Assembly (NCBI RefSeq): GCF_023243075.1
Contig: NZ_JALKFZ020000186.1
Coordinates: 1 to 64,000 of the forward strand
DNA length: 64,000 nucleotides
Direction of reading: 5' to 3'
Source of the DNA: Frankia sp. AiPa1
GTDB lineage: Bacteria; Actinomycetota; Actinomycetes; Frankiales; Frankiaceae
The notes under the pieces are model-generated. The model searched no databases, was not told the origin of the DNA, and saw only the letters and a list, made by a program, of their open reading frames with translations. Positions within the stretch are counted from its first letter, which is position 1. Every line of letters starts with the position of its first letter. Positions 23,130 through 31,167 of this stretch are shown here, one piece after another. The translations under genes and the position numbers were made by a program.

Positions 23130-24170
23130 ATGAGGCTTGCGGTCATCGGCGGCGACGGAATCGGCCCCGAGGTGGTTGCCGAGGGGCTACGCGTGCTGCG
23201 GGCCGTGCATCCCAAGGTTGAGACGACCGAGTACGACCTGGGCGCCACGCGCTGGCACCGTACCGGCGAGACCCTGCCGGACTCCATCCTGGCCGAGCTG
23301 CGCGGTCACGACGCGATCCTGCTCGGCGCGGTCGGTGACCCCGGCGTGCCGAGCGGCGTGCTCGAGCGGGGCCTGCTGCTGCGGCTGCGGTTCGAGCTTG
23401 ATCACCATGTCAACCTGCGACCGGTGCGGCTCTACCCCGGGGTACGATCCCCGCTCGCTGGCGACCCGGTCATCGACATGATCGTGGTGCGGGAGGGGAC
23501 CGAGGGGCCGTACGCCGGAGCAGGCGGCGTCCTGCGCCGCGGGACGCCGCACGAGGTCGCCACCGAGGAGAGCCTCAACACCCGGTTCGGGGTCGAGCGG
23601 GTGGTCCGCGACGCCTTCCGCCGTGCCGCGCGCCGTGAGCGTCGACACCTCACTCTCGTCCACAAGAACAACGTGCTGACCAGGGCGGGTGACCTCTGGT
23701 CGCGCACGGTCGCCGAGGTCGGCGCCGAGTTTCCCGACGTGCAGGTCGACTACCAGCATGTGGATGCCGCGTCGATGTTCTTCGTGACGGATCCCGGGCG
23801 CTTCGACGTGGTGGTCACCGACAACATGTTCGGCGACATCATCACCGACATCGGCGCAGCGATCACCGGGGGGATCGGCCTGGCCGCGAGCGGCAACCTT
23901 GATCCTTCGGGTGCTCATCCCAGCATGTTCGAGCCGGTGCACGGCAGCGCGCCCGACATCGCCGGCAAGCAACTGGCCGACCCCACGGCGACGGTCGCCT
24001 CGGTGGCCATGCTGCTCGACCACCTCGGCCACACCGAGGAGGCGCGCAGGGTCGAGGCCGCCGTGGCGGCGTCGCTCGCCGAGCGCGCCCGTGACGGCGC
24101 GGCCACGGCGTCGTCGTCGGTGTCTACCCGCGAGCGTGGCGAGGACCTCGCGGCCCGCGTCAGCGCCTGA
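23130..24170 (+). CDS. leuB: 3-isopropylmalate dehydrogenase
   Basis: 346 residues. NAD-dependent oxidative decarboxylation of 3-isopropylmalate to 2-oxoisocaproate. Seen: [13 protein letters not shown] at the start, [10 protein letters not shown], the catalytic Lys in [20 protein letters not shown], the metal site [16 protein letters not shown] and [15 protein letters not shown]. Start fixed by the family N-terminus and by the leaderless-type -10. It is not next to leuC/leuD (13 kb away) and has its own promoter. Confidence 0.96.
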   Translation: MRLAVIGGDGIGPEVVAEGLRVLRAVHPKVETTEYDLGATRWHRTGETLPDSILAELRGHDAILLGAVGDPGVPSGVLERGLLLRLRFELDHHVNLRPVRLYPGVRSPLAGDPVIDMIVVREGTEGPYAGAGGVLRRGTPHEVATEESLNTRFGVERVVRDAFRRAARRERRHLTLVHKNNVLTRAGDLWSRTVAEVGAEFPDVQVDYQHVDAASMFFVTDPGRFDVVVTDNMFGDIITDIGAAITGGIGLAASGNLDPSGAHPSMFEPVHGSAPDIAGKQLADPTATVASVAMLLDHLGHTEEARRVEAAVAASLAERARDGAATASSSVSTRERGEDLAARVSA

Positions 24171-24287
24171 CCCGGGACGGGACCGCCCGGGCGGGCTGGG
24201 CCGTTTCCCGTCACGACACCGCGTGGTTATTCTCGAGCGGGAGCCGTAGATCCGGTGGACGGCAGCCGACGAGGCCGCACCACGGCG

Positions 24288-24566
24288 ATGATCGGCATAA
24301 TCGTCACCCTGGTTTGTCAGTTCACGCCGTTGTTCGTTTCGCCTTTCTGTTCGATGAGTTGCCTCGTTCGTTTCGCCGTCTTGTTCGGTTCGCTGATTTG
24401 TTCGGTTCGCGATACATCCTGGCCGGGAGTCCGCTGTGCCCATCACCCCCACGTCGAAGATCTGGATGAGTGGCGAGTTCGTCGACTGGGACGACGCCCG
24501 CATACACGTGCTCAACCCGACCTTGCACTACGGGTGGGGTGTCTTCGAGGGCATCCGCTGTTATGA
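24288..24566 (+). other. Hydrophobic upstream reading frame overlapping the ilvE start
   Basis: ATG 24288 opens a frame beginning Met-Ile-Gly-Ile-Ile-Val-Thr-Leu-Val that stays hydrophobic (LFVSPF, VLFGSLIC) and runs past the ilvE start in another frame to 24566. The DNA is T-rich, with GTTCGTTTCGCC twice (24332 and 24366) and TTGTTCGGTTCGC twice (24381 and 24398). Third-position GC is low for this genome, so it is not an ordinary gene. A branched-chain-sensing leader frame is possible; a simple T-rich leader is the alternative. Confidence 0.3.
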
Positions 24567-25362
24567 GACTGCGGACGGTCCCGCCGTCTTCCGGCTGAGT
24601 GACCACATCGCGCGCCTCTACCGCAGCGCGAAGATCTATGTGATGGAGCCGCGGTTCACCCAGGAGAACGTGGTGGCCGCGACGAAGCAGACGATCGCCG
24701 TCAATGACATCTCCTCCTGCTACATCCGCCCGCTGATCTATCTCGGCTACGGCGAGATGGGCCTCAACCCGCTGCCGTCTCCGGTCGAGGTGATGATCGC
24801 GGTCTGGCCGTGGGGCGCCTACCTCGGCGACGACGCGGAGGCCAACGGTGTGCGGGCGGTGATCTCCTCCTGGAAGCGCAACGACCCCAACATCACTCCA
24901 CCGGCGGCCAAGGCCTCCGGGCAGTATCTGAACTCCTCGCTCGCGAAGGTCGCGGCGGTCAAGGCCGGCTATGACGAGGCCATCCTGACCAGCCCGAACG
25001 GCCACATCGCCGACGGTACGGGGGAGAACGTCTTCATCGTCTCCGGCCGGAAGGTCATCACCCCGCTGCTGACCGACGGCCCGCTCGGCGGCATCACCCG
25101 GGCCTCGATCATGCAGATCGCCGCGGACCAGGGGTACGAGGTGGTCGAGCAGCACGTGGTGCGCACCGATCTCTACCTGGCCGACGAGGCGTTCTTCACC
25201 GGGACGGCGGCGGAGATCGTGCCGATCGTGTCCGTCGACGACCGGCAGATCGGCGCGGGCAAGCCCGGCCCGATCACCCGGGAGCTGCTGGAGGTCTTCC
25301 ACCAGGCGACCCGGGGCGAGTTGGAGCGTTACCGGTCCTGGAACGAGCTCGTCGGCGGCTGA
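24436..25362 (+). CDS. ilvE: Branched-chain amino acid aminotransferase
   Basis: 308 residues, fold-type IV PLP enzyme that makes or breaks Leu, Ile and Val with glutamate/2-oxoglutarate. Seen: IWMSGEFVDWDDARIHVLNPTLHYG start, GVFEGIRCYE, the PLP lysine in PAAKASGQY, and the cofactor signature DGTGENVFIVSG followed by GITR. GTG 24436 with GGGAG seven bases upstream gives the standard length. The strand before it carries a T-rich leader with a hydrophobic overlapping frame. Confidence 0.95.
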   Translation: MPITPTSKIWMSGEFVDWDDARIHVLNPTLHYGWGVFEGIRCYETADGPAVFRLSDHIARLYRSAKIYVMEPRFTQENVVAATKQTIAVNDISSCYIRPLIYLGYGEMGLNPLPSPVEVMIAVWPWGAYLGDDAEANGVRAVISSWKRNDPNITPPAAKASGQYLNSSLAKVAAVKAGYDEAILTSPNGHIADGTGENVFIVSGRKVITPLLTDGPLGGITRASIMQIAADQGYEVVEQHVVRTDLYLADEAFFTGTAAEIVPIVSVDDRQIGAGKPGPITRELLEVFHQATRGELERYRSWNELVGG

Positions 25363-25557
25363 TCCCACCGGACGTCGGCCTGGCGGCCTTCGGACGGCCG
25401 TTGGCGGCGCCAGACGCGGACGAAATGGAGTGGTCGATGTCACGTCTCGGCCACGCCGATTTTCGTGTCGGTCTGGTAAAGGTGCCGGCCGAGGCCTACC
25501 GTCGCAGAGAAGGGCGTTCACGAACGCACAAGCGCCGGGAGAGCGTCGGGAGGCGAC

Positions 25558-25944
25558 GTGCAGGTGTCGGAAGGGATGAGCTCCCTTGTTCTCATGATCG
25601 GTCCTGGTCACACCCTGCGACAGGCGGCCCGGCTGATGGCTGCCCGCCGGGTGGGTGCCGCGGTCGTTCACGATGCGGACAGCCAGGGTTACGGGATTCT
25701 CACCGAGCGGGACGTGTTGCGTTCCGTCGCGGCCGGGCAGGATCCCGACGTCGAGATCGCGACGAACCACCTCACCCGTGACGTCGTCTTCGCGGATCCG
25801 CGGTGGTCTCTTGACGAGGCGGCGGCCGCGATGCTGCGGGGAGAGTTTCGTCACCTGATAGTCACCTCAGGCGGTGAGGTCTCCGGAATTCTGAGCATGC
25901 GTGACGTCGTGCGTTGCTGGAGTCGCGTCCACGTGACGGCGTGA
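25558..25944 (+). CDS. Two-CBS-domain protein
   Basis: 128 residues made of a tandem CBS pair (Bateman module): first CBS about 12-60 (TLRQAARLMAARRVGAAVVHD ... GILTERDVLRSV), second about 70-124 (SLDEAAAAMLRGEFRHLIVTSGGEVSGILSMRDVVR). Such modules bind adenine nucleotides or S-adenosyl compounds; no output domain is attached, so it probably acts on a partner. GTG 25558 follows GGGAGG at six bases. Ends 109 bases before the Crp-family gene. Confidence 0.85.
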   Translation: MQVSEGMSSLVLMIGPGHTLRQAARLMAARRVGAAVVHDADSQGYGILTERDVLRSVAAGQDPDVEIATNHLTRDVVFADPRWSLDEAAAAMLRGEFRHLIVTSGGEVSGILSMRDVVRCWSRVHVTA

Positions 25945-26041
25945 GTGCGTGGTGAGCTGGTCCGGGGATGTTTCCGGCGGGCCGATCACGGGGGTTCGCC
26001 CCTTGTCGACGGCTGCGGCACATGAGAGGGGGCGGCAACGC

Positions 26042-26047
26042 TACGGT
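26042..26047 (+). promoter_or_regulatory. -10 box of Crp-family gene (leaderless)
   Basis: TACGGT, six bases before ATG 26054, in the same geometry as several other genes in the window. Confidence 0.55.
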
Positions 26048-26053
26048 CACCGC

Positions 26054-26731
26054 ATGCACGACAACGAGGCGGTCGCCCTTCTTCGCGCGACCACGCTGTT
26101 GAAGGAGCTGGACGAAGAGGATCTGCTGCGCCTGGCCGCCCGGGCGGTCACGCGGCGGTTCCGGCGGGGGCAGGTGATCTTCACCGAGGGTGAGCCGGCG
26201 GACACCCTGCTCGTGGTGGCCAGCGGCCGGCTGAAGATTCTCACCAAGGCGGACGACGGGCGCGACCACGTGCTGAACATCGCGGGTCCGCAGGAGACGC
26301 TCGGCGAGATCAACATCGTCGAGGCGGGTACCCGCTCCGCCAGCGTCGAGGCGCTGGAGCCCAGCACCGCCCTGGTGCTCGACCGGACGGCGGTGTGGGA
26401 GCTCGTCCACGAGCGCCCCGCGGTCGCCGAGCAGCTCATCCGGGCCCTGGTCGCCCATGTGCGGCGGCTGACGGGAGCCAACGCCGACCTGGTGTTCCTC
26501 GATCTGCCTCGCCGGGTGGCGAAGCTGCTGCTGTTGCGGATGAGGGAGGCGGGCCGTCCGGTCATCGAGCTCGGGCTCACCCAGACCGAGATCGCCTCGC
26601 TTCTCGGTGGCTCGCGGCAGTCGGTCAATCAGGCGCTGCGGGAGTTCGAACGGCGTTCCTGGATCCTCTCCGAGGGGCAGACGATCACGATTCTCCAGGT
26701 CGACCGGCTGCGTCGTTTCGCCGGCGACTGA
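26054..26731 (+). CDS. Crp/Fnr-family transcriptional regulator
   Basis: 225 residues. Cyclic-nucleotide-binding domain (about 12-125: FRRGQVIFTEGEPADTLLVVASGRLKI ... LGEINIVEAGTRSASVEAL) and a C-terminal winged helix (about 150-215: LPRRVAKLLLLRM ... LTQTEIASLLGGSRQSVNQALREFERR). The phosphate-binding arginine motif of Crp (RxA/S) appears as TRSASVEA. No cysteine cluster, so not a Fnr-type oxygen sensor. Similar to actinobacterial Crp proteins that bind cAMP, but the ligand is inferred. ATG 26054 lies six bases after TACGGT. Confidence 0.9.
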   Translation: MHDNEAVALLRATTLLKELDEEDLLRLAARAVTRRFRRGQVIFTEGEPADTLLVVASGRLKILTKADDGRDHVLNIAGPQETLGEINIVEAGTRSASVEALEPSTALVLDRTAVWELVHERPAVAEQLIRALVAHVRRLTGANADLVFLDLPRRVAKLLLLRMREAGRPVIELGLTQTEIASLLGGSRQSVNQALREFERRSWILSEGQTITILQVDRLRRFAGD

Positions 26732-26808
26732 GCCACCCCGGCCGCCAGGGCCTGTGGTTGGCATCGTGCCCGCTACCCGGTGTCCGGTCTATCGTCCACG
26801 TCACACTG

Positions 26809-26838
26809 TTCACATGTCGAGTCTGTTACACGTAGGCT
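26809..26838 (+). promoter_or_regulatory. Likely promoter of cimA
   Basis: TTCACA at 26809-26814, 18-base spacer, TAGGCT at 26833-26838. This would give an untranslated leader of about 190 bases before cimA. I found no leader peptide rich in branched-chain residues in it. Confidence 0.4.
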
Positions 26839-27036
26839 TGGTCGTCGGCGGCGAACCCGTCTCCGTCGCGCGTTCCGGTCGCTGACCCATGGGGCCGGGC
26901 GCGTGGCGGCCCAGGTCTCCGCACCTGCCGGACGCCCTCGCCGGAGCACGTCGTCCGCGCGCGGCCGGTGGGAGAGCGGAGCGGTCGCGGTGGACTCGGT
27001 CCCGCGGCCATCCGATCCACCGGAGAGGCGCCCGGC

Positions 27037-28644
27037 GTGCGGCCATACGATCCCGATTCCCTGCACATCTACGACACGACGTTGCGGGATGGCACCCAGC
27101 AGGAGGGCCTGTCCCTGTCCGTCGGGGACAAGCTGGCGATCGCCCGCCACCTTGACGATCTCGGCGTCGGCTTCATCGAGGGTGGCTGGCCCGGCTCCAA
27201 TCCGAAGGACGCGGAGTTCTTCGACCGGGCGCGTACGGAGCTGAACCTGACGACGGCCCGCCTCGCCGCATTCGGCGCGACGCGGCGCGCCGGCCGGGCC
27301 GCCGCGGACGATCCACAGGTCGCCGCGCTGCGTGACGCCGGGACGTCCGTCGTCTGCCTGGTGGCCAAATCCGACCTGCGTCATGTCGAGCGGGCACTGC
27401 GCACCGACGCCGCCGAGAACCTGGCGATGATCCGGGACACCGTCGCCCATCTGCGCGCCGAGGGCAAGCGGGTCTTCCTCGACGCCGAGCACTTCTTCGA
27501 CGGCTACCGGGCCCACCCGGACTACGCGCTGGCGGTCGTGCGGACCGCGGCGCAGGCGGGTGCCGAGGTCGTCGTGCTGTGCGACACCAACGGCGGCATG
27601 CTGCCCGGCCGTATCTCCGAGGTGGTGGGGCGCGTGCTCGAGGCCACCGGGGCCCGCCTGGGCATCCACTGCCATGACGACACCGACTGCGCGGTGGCGA
27701 ACAGCCTGGTCGCCGTCGAGGCTGGCGTCACCCACGTCCAGGGCACGGCCAACGGCTACGGCGAGCGGTGCGGAAACGCGAACCTGTTCAGCATCATCGC
27801 CGGTCTGGAGACCAAACTGGAACGGGCCGTGCTGCCTCCCGGGCGGCTGCGCGAGCTGGTCCGGGTCGCCCACGCCATCGACGAGGTGACGAACTCCGCG
27901 CCCGACCCGCACCGCCCGTACGTCGGGACGAGCGCGTTCGCGCACAAGGCCGGCCTGCACGCGAGTGCCGTCAAGATCGACCCCGACATGTACCAGCACA
28001 TCGACCCGGCCATGGTCGGCAACGACATGCGCATGCTGGTCTCGGAACTCGCCGGCCGGGCGACCCTCGAGCTCAAGGGCCGGGAGCTCGGCCTCGATCT
28101 CTCGAACGAGCGGGACGCGCTCGGTCGCGTCCTTGAGCTGATCAAGCAACGGGAGGCGGCCGGATTCGCCTACGAGGGCGCCGAGGCATCGTTCGAGCTG
28201 CTGCTGCGCGACGAGGTGACCGGCCGAGTGCGCTACTACACGCTGGAGTCCTGGCGGGTGATCGTCGAGCGGCGTCCGGACGGCGAGGTGGTCAGCGAGG
28301 CCACCGTGAAGCTCACCTCACACGGCGCCCGCCACGTCGCCACCGCCGAGGGCAACGGCCCCGTCAACGCGCTCGACCGGGCGTTGCGTGACGCGCTGGA
28401 GAAGTCCTATCCGGGCCTGGCCGACCTGGAACTCGTCGACTTCAAGGTGCGCATCCTCGACGGTCGGCAGGGATCCGGCGCGGTCACCCGGGTGCTCGTG
28501 GGCACCGGCGACGGACGCTCCCGGTGGGACACCATCGGAGTGGACGAGAACATCATCGCCGCGTCCTGGTCCGCCCTGGTGGACGCGGTCAACTATGGCC
28601 TGCGCCGCCAGGGCGAGCGTCCTGACCCGGCGGCCGTTTCCTGA
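27037..28644 (+). CDS. cimA: (R)-citramalate synthase
   Basis: 535 residues. Condenses acetyl-CoA and pyruvate to citramalate, giving threonine-independent 2-oxobutyrate for isoleucine. Distinguished from LeuA by LHIYDTTLRDGTQQEG and FIEGGWPGSNPKDAEFF, both typical of CimA. Metal-binding HCHDDTDCAVANS and GYGERCGNANL are present, as is a LeuA-type C-terminal dimer domain (about 405-525). GTG 27037 follows GGAGAGG by eight bases. LeuC/LeuD and LeuB-type enzymes, also in the window, can carry citramalate onward. Confidence 0.94.
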   Translation: MRPYDPDSLHIYDTTLRDGTQQEGLSLSVGDKLAIARHLDDLGVGFIEGGWPGSNPKDAEFFDRARTELNLTTARLAAFGATRRAGRAAADDPQVAALRDAGTSVVCLVAKSDLRHVERALRTDAAENLAMIRDTVAHLRAEGKRVFLDAEHFFDGYRAHPDYALAVVRTAAQAGAEVVVLCDTNGGMLPGRISEVVGRVLEATGARLGIHCHDDTDCAVANSLVAVEAGVTHVQGTANGYGERCGNANLFSIIAGLETKLERAVLPPGRLRELVRVAHAIDEVTNSAPDPHRPYVGTSAFAHKAGLHASAVKIDPDMYQHIDPAMVGNDMRMLVSELAGRATLELKGRELGLDLSNERDALGRVLELIKQREAAGFAYEGAEASFELLLRDEVTGRVRYYTLESWRVIVERRPDGEVVSEATVKLTSHGARHVATAEGNGPVNALDRALRDALEKSYPGLADLELVDFKVRILDGRQGSGAVTRVLVGTGDGRSRWDTIGVDENIIAASWSALVDAVNYGLRRQGERPDPAAVS

Positions 28645-28674
28645 ACCTTGCCGTTGTGCGGCTCGGTGCGGACT

Positions 28675-28753
28675 CGCCCACCCGGCGCACGGACCGCACA
28701 GGGGGTGCGGCTCGCCGTGACCGCCGGTGTGGGGAGTCGGCGCCGGGTGGGCG
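28675..28753. terminator. 14-bp inverted repeat between convergent cimA and HiPIP-like gene
   Basis: CGCCCACCCGGCGC at 28675-28688 and its exact complement GCGCCGGGTGGGCG at 28740-28753, enclosing 51 bases with further partial repeats (GTGCGGCTCG twice). The right arm ends one base before the stop codon of the small minus-strand gene. Confidence 0.5.
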
Positions 28754-29017
28754 TCAGCCCTCCTCGATCTCCTCCCACCACTGGCACCACCACTCGCCAC
28801 CCACCAGGATGCGCAGCTTGGGATGCCAGCAGTAGGAGATGGAGTCGTCGGTGTTCAGGTAGTACAGGCAGTTGTCGCACCGCTCGGCGCCGTTCGGCTT
28901 CGCGCGCAGGATCGCGTCCTCGGCCAGGTGGCCGAGTTTGACGCTGAGCTCCTCGTCGACATCCTTCGGCTCGGGTGCCCCGACGTCGTACACCGGTGTC
29001 GTGTCGAGTTCGCTCAC
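28754..29017 (-). CDS. Small HiPIP-like four-cysteine protein
   Basis: 87 residues, no signal peptide. The C-terminal half has C-x2-C-x12-C-x14-C: CDNCLYYLN ... YCWHPK ... EWWCQWW. The last part resembles the high-potential iron-sulfur protein signature (C, then about 8-10 residues, aliphatic residue, three residues, G, aromatic, C, two residues, aromatic) except that the Gly is Trp. HiPIPs carry a [4Fe-4S] cluster for electron transfer; a structural zinc ribbon is the other reading. The N-terminal half is acidic with PVYDVGAPEPKDVDEEL. GTG 29017 is supported by GAAAGGGGA. Function unknown. Confidence 0.65.
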   Translation of the reverse strand: MSELDTTPVYDVGAPEPKDVDEELSVKLGHLAEDAILRAKPNGAERCDNCLYYLNTDDSISYCWHPKLRILVGGEWWCQWWEEIEEG

Positions 29018-29284
29018 GATTCCCCTTTCCCATCCCGCCGCCCCGTGACCCGCCGCCACGGGGTCGTCCGCACCCGGCCCGGCGCCTCGCGCCGTTCGAA
29101 GCCGGCGGAAGGGCCCTTGTGAAGGCTCGTCGGGGTGGCCCGCCGCTGCTCGATGCCACCTGCTACCGGGAGTGCTTCCGGTCATCCTGCCTTATTTTCG
29201 GGGCGTATCCCTCGTCTGGCGAATCCGATCACGCCGCTCGGCCGCGGGGCCGCCCGGTGTGCAGGCACCTGGCCGGGCGACGGA

Positions 29285-29290
29285 TACGGT
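29285..29290 (+). promoter_or_regulatory. -10 box of FAH-family gene (leaderless)
   Basis: TACGGT, six bases before GTG 29297. Confidence 0.55.
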
Positions 29291-29296
29291 CGGGGT

Positions 29297-30076
29297 GTGC
29301 GTATCGCGAGGTTCACCGATGGTTCCGAGCCCGGCTTCGGCGTGGTGGAGGGCTCGATCGAGGATGGTACGGCCGTCGTCGCGGGCATTGCGCCGCATCC
29401 GTTCGGCCCGTTCTCGTTCACCGGCGTGCGACGCCCCCTGGCCGACGTCCGGCTCCTTGCCCCGGTGCTGCCCAGCAAGGTTCTCTGCGTCGGCAAGAAC
29501 TATGCCGACCATGTCCGGGAGATGGGCGGGGCCGAGGCCCCGGCCCGGCCGATTCTGTTTCTCAAGCCGTCGACCAGCGTCGCCGGACCAGGCGATCCGG
29601 TCATGCTGCCCCCAGGCAGTGACCGGGTGGACTTCGAGGGGGAGCTGGCCGTCGTCATCGGCCGGCTGTGTCGCGACGTGCCACCCGAACGGGCCAGCGA
29701 GGTCGTGCTCGGCTACACCTGCGCCAACGACGTCACCGCCCGTGACCAGCAGTCGGCCGACGGGCAGTGGACCCGGGCAAAGGGGCATGACACGTTCTGT
29801 CCGCTCGGCCCCTGGATCGAGACCGACCTCGACCCCGCCGACCTGGCACTGCGCACCACGCTCGACGGTGAGCAGCGGCAGAGTTCGCGCACGAGGCTGT
29901 TGCTGCGTGATGTGCCGGCGCTGGTGGCGTACATGTCGGCGGCGATGACGCTACTGCCCGGGGACGTCCTGCTGACCGGAACCCCGGCCGGGGTCGGGCC
30001 GATGCGGCCGGGCCAGCAGGTCGCGGTGACCATCGAGGGTATCGGAACTCTCACCAATCCGGTCACGGCGCGCTGA
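29297..30076 (+). CDS. Fumarylacetoacetate hydrolase (FAH) family protein
   Basis: 259 residues. Seen: PSKVLCVGKNYADHVREMG, the metal-binding DFEGELAVVIG with two acidic ligands, CANDVTARDQQ, RAKGHDTFCPLGPWI and LLTGTPAGVGPM. These are the features of the 2-hydroxyhepta-2,4-diene-1,7-dioate isomerase/acylpyruvase branch, which hydrolyses or isomerises oxo-acids with Mg or Mn. The exact substrate is not predictable. GTG 29297 fits the family N-terminus (VRIARFTDG) and the -10 spacing. In many actinobacteria gltX follows this gene before the tRNA pair; it is absent here. Confidence 0.88.
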   Translation: MRIARFTDGSEPGFGVVEGSIEDGTAVVAGIAPHPFGPFSFTGVRRPLADVRLLAPVLPSKVLCVGKNYADHVREMGGAEAPARPILFLKPSTSVAGPGDPVMLPPGSDRVDFEGELAVVIGRLCRDVPPERASEVVLGYTCANDVTARDQQSADGQWTRAKGHDTFCPLGPWIETDLDPADLALRTTLDGEQRQSSRTRLLLRDVPALVAYMSAAMTLLPGDVLLTGTPAGVGPMRPGQQVAVTIEGIGTLTNPVTAR

Positions 30077-30081
30077 CGGGC

Positions 30082-30118
30082 GCTCGCCCGGCCGAGGCTC
30101 CGATCCGGCCGGGCGAGC
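30082..30118. terminator. 12-bp perfect hairpin after the FAH gene
   Basis: GCTCGCCCGGCC at 30082-30093 pairs exactly with GGCCGGGCGAGC at 30107-30118 around a 13-base loop. No T run. Confidence 0.65.
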
Positions 30119-30208
30119 ACCGTTCACCGGCCGCGGTGAAAACGGTCGGCCCCCGTGCTCCGGTGACCGCCGTCGATGGGGTACAGTAGGCAACGCCGAA
30201 CAGGCCCT

Positions 30209-30280
30209 TGGGGTATGGGGTAATTGGCAGCCCGGCGGATTCTGGTTCCGCTAGTCTAGGTTCGAGTCCTGGTACCCCAG
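30209..30280 (+). tRNA. tRNA-Gln (anticodon CTG)
   Basis: 72-base cloverleaf. Acceptor TGGGGTA pairs with TACCCCA; D arm contains GGTAATTGGCAG; anticodon stem GCGGA/TCCGC encloses TTCTGGT with CTG; T arm has GGTTCGAGTCC. CCA is not encoded. An imperfect hairpin (GAGCGGCTC ... GAGCCGTTC) follows at about 30287-30310. Confidence 0.95.
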
Positions 30281-30310
30281 CTGTACGAGCGGCTCTCGTT
30301 GGAGCCGTTC

Positions 30311-30326
30311 GCCGGACTAGTCCGGC
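30311..30326. repeat. 16-bp perfect palindrome between the tRNA genes
   Basis: GCCGGACTAGTCCGGC is its own complement. It lies after the tRNA-Gln gene and may be part of its terminator or a protein site. Confidence 0.6.
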
Positions 30327-30328
30327 AT

Positions 30329-30362
30329 CCTGTACACTCAGGAACCCTGTACACTCAGGAAC
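30329..30362. repeat. 17-bp exact tandem duplication between tRNA-Gln and tRNA-Glu
   Basis: CCTGTACACTCAGGAAC occurs twice head to tail (30329-30345 and 30346-30362). TGTACA and the CCTG...CAGG ends give each unit a partial dyad: CCTG TACACT CAGG. Confidence 0.85.
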
Positions 30363-30401
30363 ATAGTTTCACCGCAGGTTTGTACGTAGATTTTCAGTCT
30401 T

Positions 30402-30474
30402 GGCCCCGTCGTCTAGCGGCCCAGGACGCCGCCCTCTCAAGGCGGTAGCGCCGGTTCGAATCCGGTCGGGGCTA
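30402..30474 (+). tRNA. tRNA-Glu (anticodon CTC)
   Basis: 73-base cloverleaf. Acceptor GGCCCCG pairs with CGGGGCT (one G-U pair), discriminator A; D arm GTCTAGCGGCCCAGGAC; anticodon loop CCTCTCA with CTC; T arm CCGGTTCGAATCCGG. CCA not encoded. Substrate tRNA for MnmA and, with tRNA-Gln, for GatCAB-type charging. Confidence 0.95.
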
Positions 30475-30624
30475 CAGCGGGCTTGTATCTTCTTTTCCCA
30501 GAAGACCAGAGGTATGCCCGTGTTCTCGATGCCACGATGGCCCGCGGAGTGCGCTCCACGGGCCATCGTCGTCTCTGCGTCCGGCCCAGCCGCTGGTCCC
30601 AGCGGCCTCATACCGGGCGAAGGC

Positions 30625-30981
30625 CTACCGGACGACCGTCAGCCGGGGCATGAACGCCGGGTGGCGCGCCATCGTGCATTCCCGGCAACCGCAGGTGCTC
30701 GGGCCACCCCAGCCGTGCACCTCGGGTTCCCCGTGGGTCTCGGACTGCCCGCGCACCTCGGACTGCGCACGCACCTTGGATCGCGCGGCCTCGACCACCG
30801 TGAGCGGCAGGGCAGCCGGGACCAGGCGCAGCTGTGGACGCGCGGAGGCGGCCAGGGCGGTGGGCCGGGTCTCGCCGCTGGCACCGGCGGCCGGCGAGCC
30901 CGGGTGGGCCGCGTGTGGCGCAACGAGGGTGGTCGCGGTCGAGGCTGTCAGGGCCACTGGGGGCACGGTGTCCTCCTCCAT
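30625..30981 (-). CDS. Hypothetical Ala/Thr-rich protein with C-terminal CxC-x2-C
   Basis: 118 residues, not recognised. The middle is a low-complexity Ala/Val/Thr/Pro stretch with an in-frame VRGQSETHGEPEVHG segment derived from a degenerate DNA repeat. The end reads STCGCRECTMARHPAF, a cysteine cluster plus His that is more specific than chance and may bind metal. No good ribosome-binding site at ATG 30981; an ATG is also possible 11 codons upstream. It may be a real small actinobacterial gene, but evidence is modest. Confidence 0.4.
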   Translation of the reverse strand: MEEDTVPPVALTASTATTLVAPHAAHPGSPAAGASGETRPTALAASARPQLRLVPAALPLTVVEAARSKVRAQSEVRGQSETHGEPEVHGWGGPSTCGCRECTMARHPAFMPRLTVVR

Positions 30982-31167
30982 GGGCGGCCGTCCTGGGGCC
31001 ACCTCGCGGACCACAGACTGTCCGGGGGACCATCATTCGCGCCATCCTCCGTTGAGCCCGGTCCGAGGTGGTGCGGAAGGCCTAGTCAAACCTGGGCACT
31101 GTCGTCATGTGACACCACCCTTGACAACCATGGTGCTCCCGGGCTCGAACGGTAGAAACTTGCGCGG

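Noticed and set aside
26801-26835. Crp-type binding site upstream of cimA
   Set aside because: TGTTCACATGT...GTTACAC has some half-site likeness but poor dyad symmetry; not enough to call.
26732-27036. BCAA leader peptide before cimA
   Set aside because: Short frames in the leader are Arg/Gly/Pro-rich with no run of Ile, Leu or Val codons.
30329-30362. CRISPR or attachment-site interpretation of the repeat beside the tRNAs
   Set aside because: Only two contiguous copies without spacers, no integrase or cas gene, and the repeat does not match the tRNA 3' ends.
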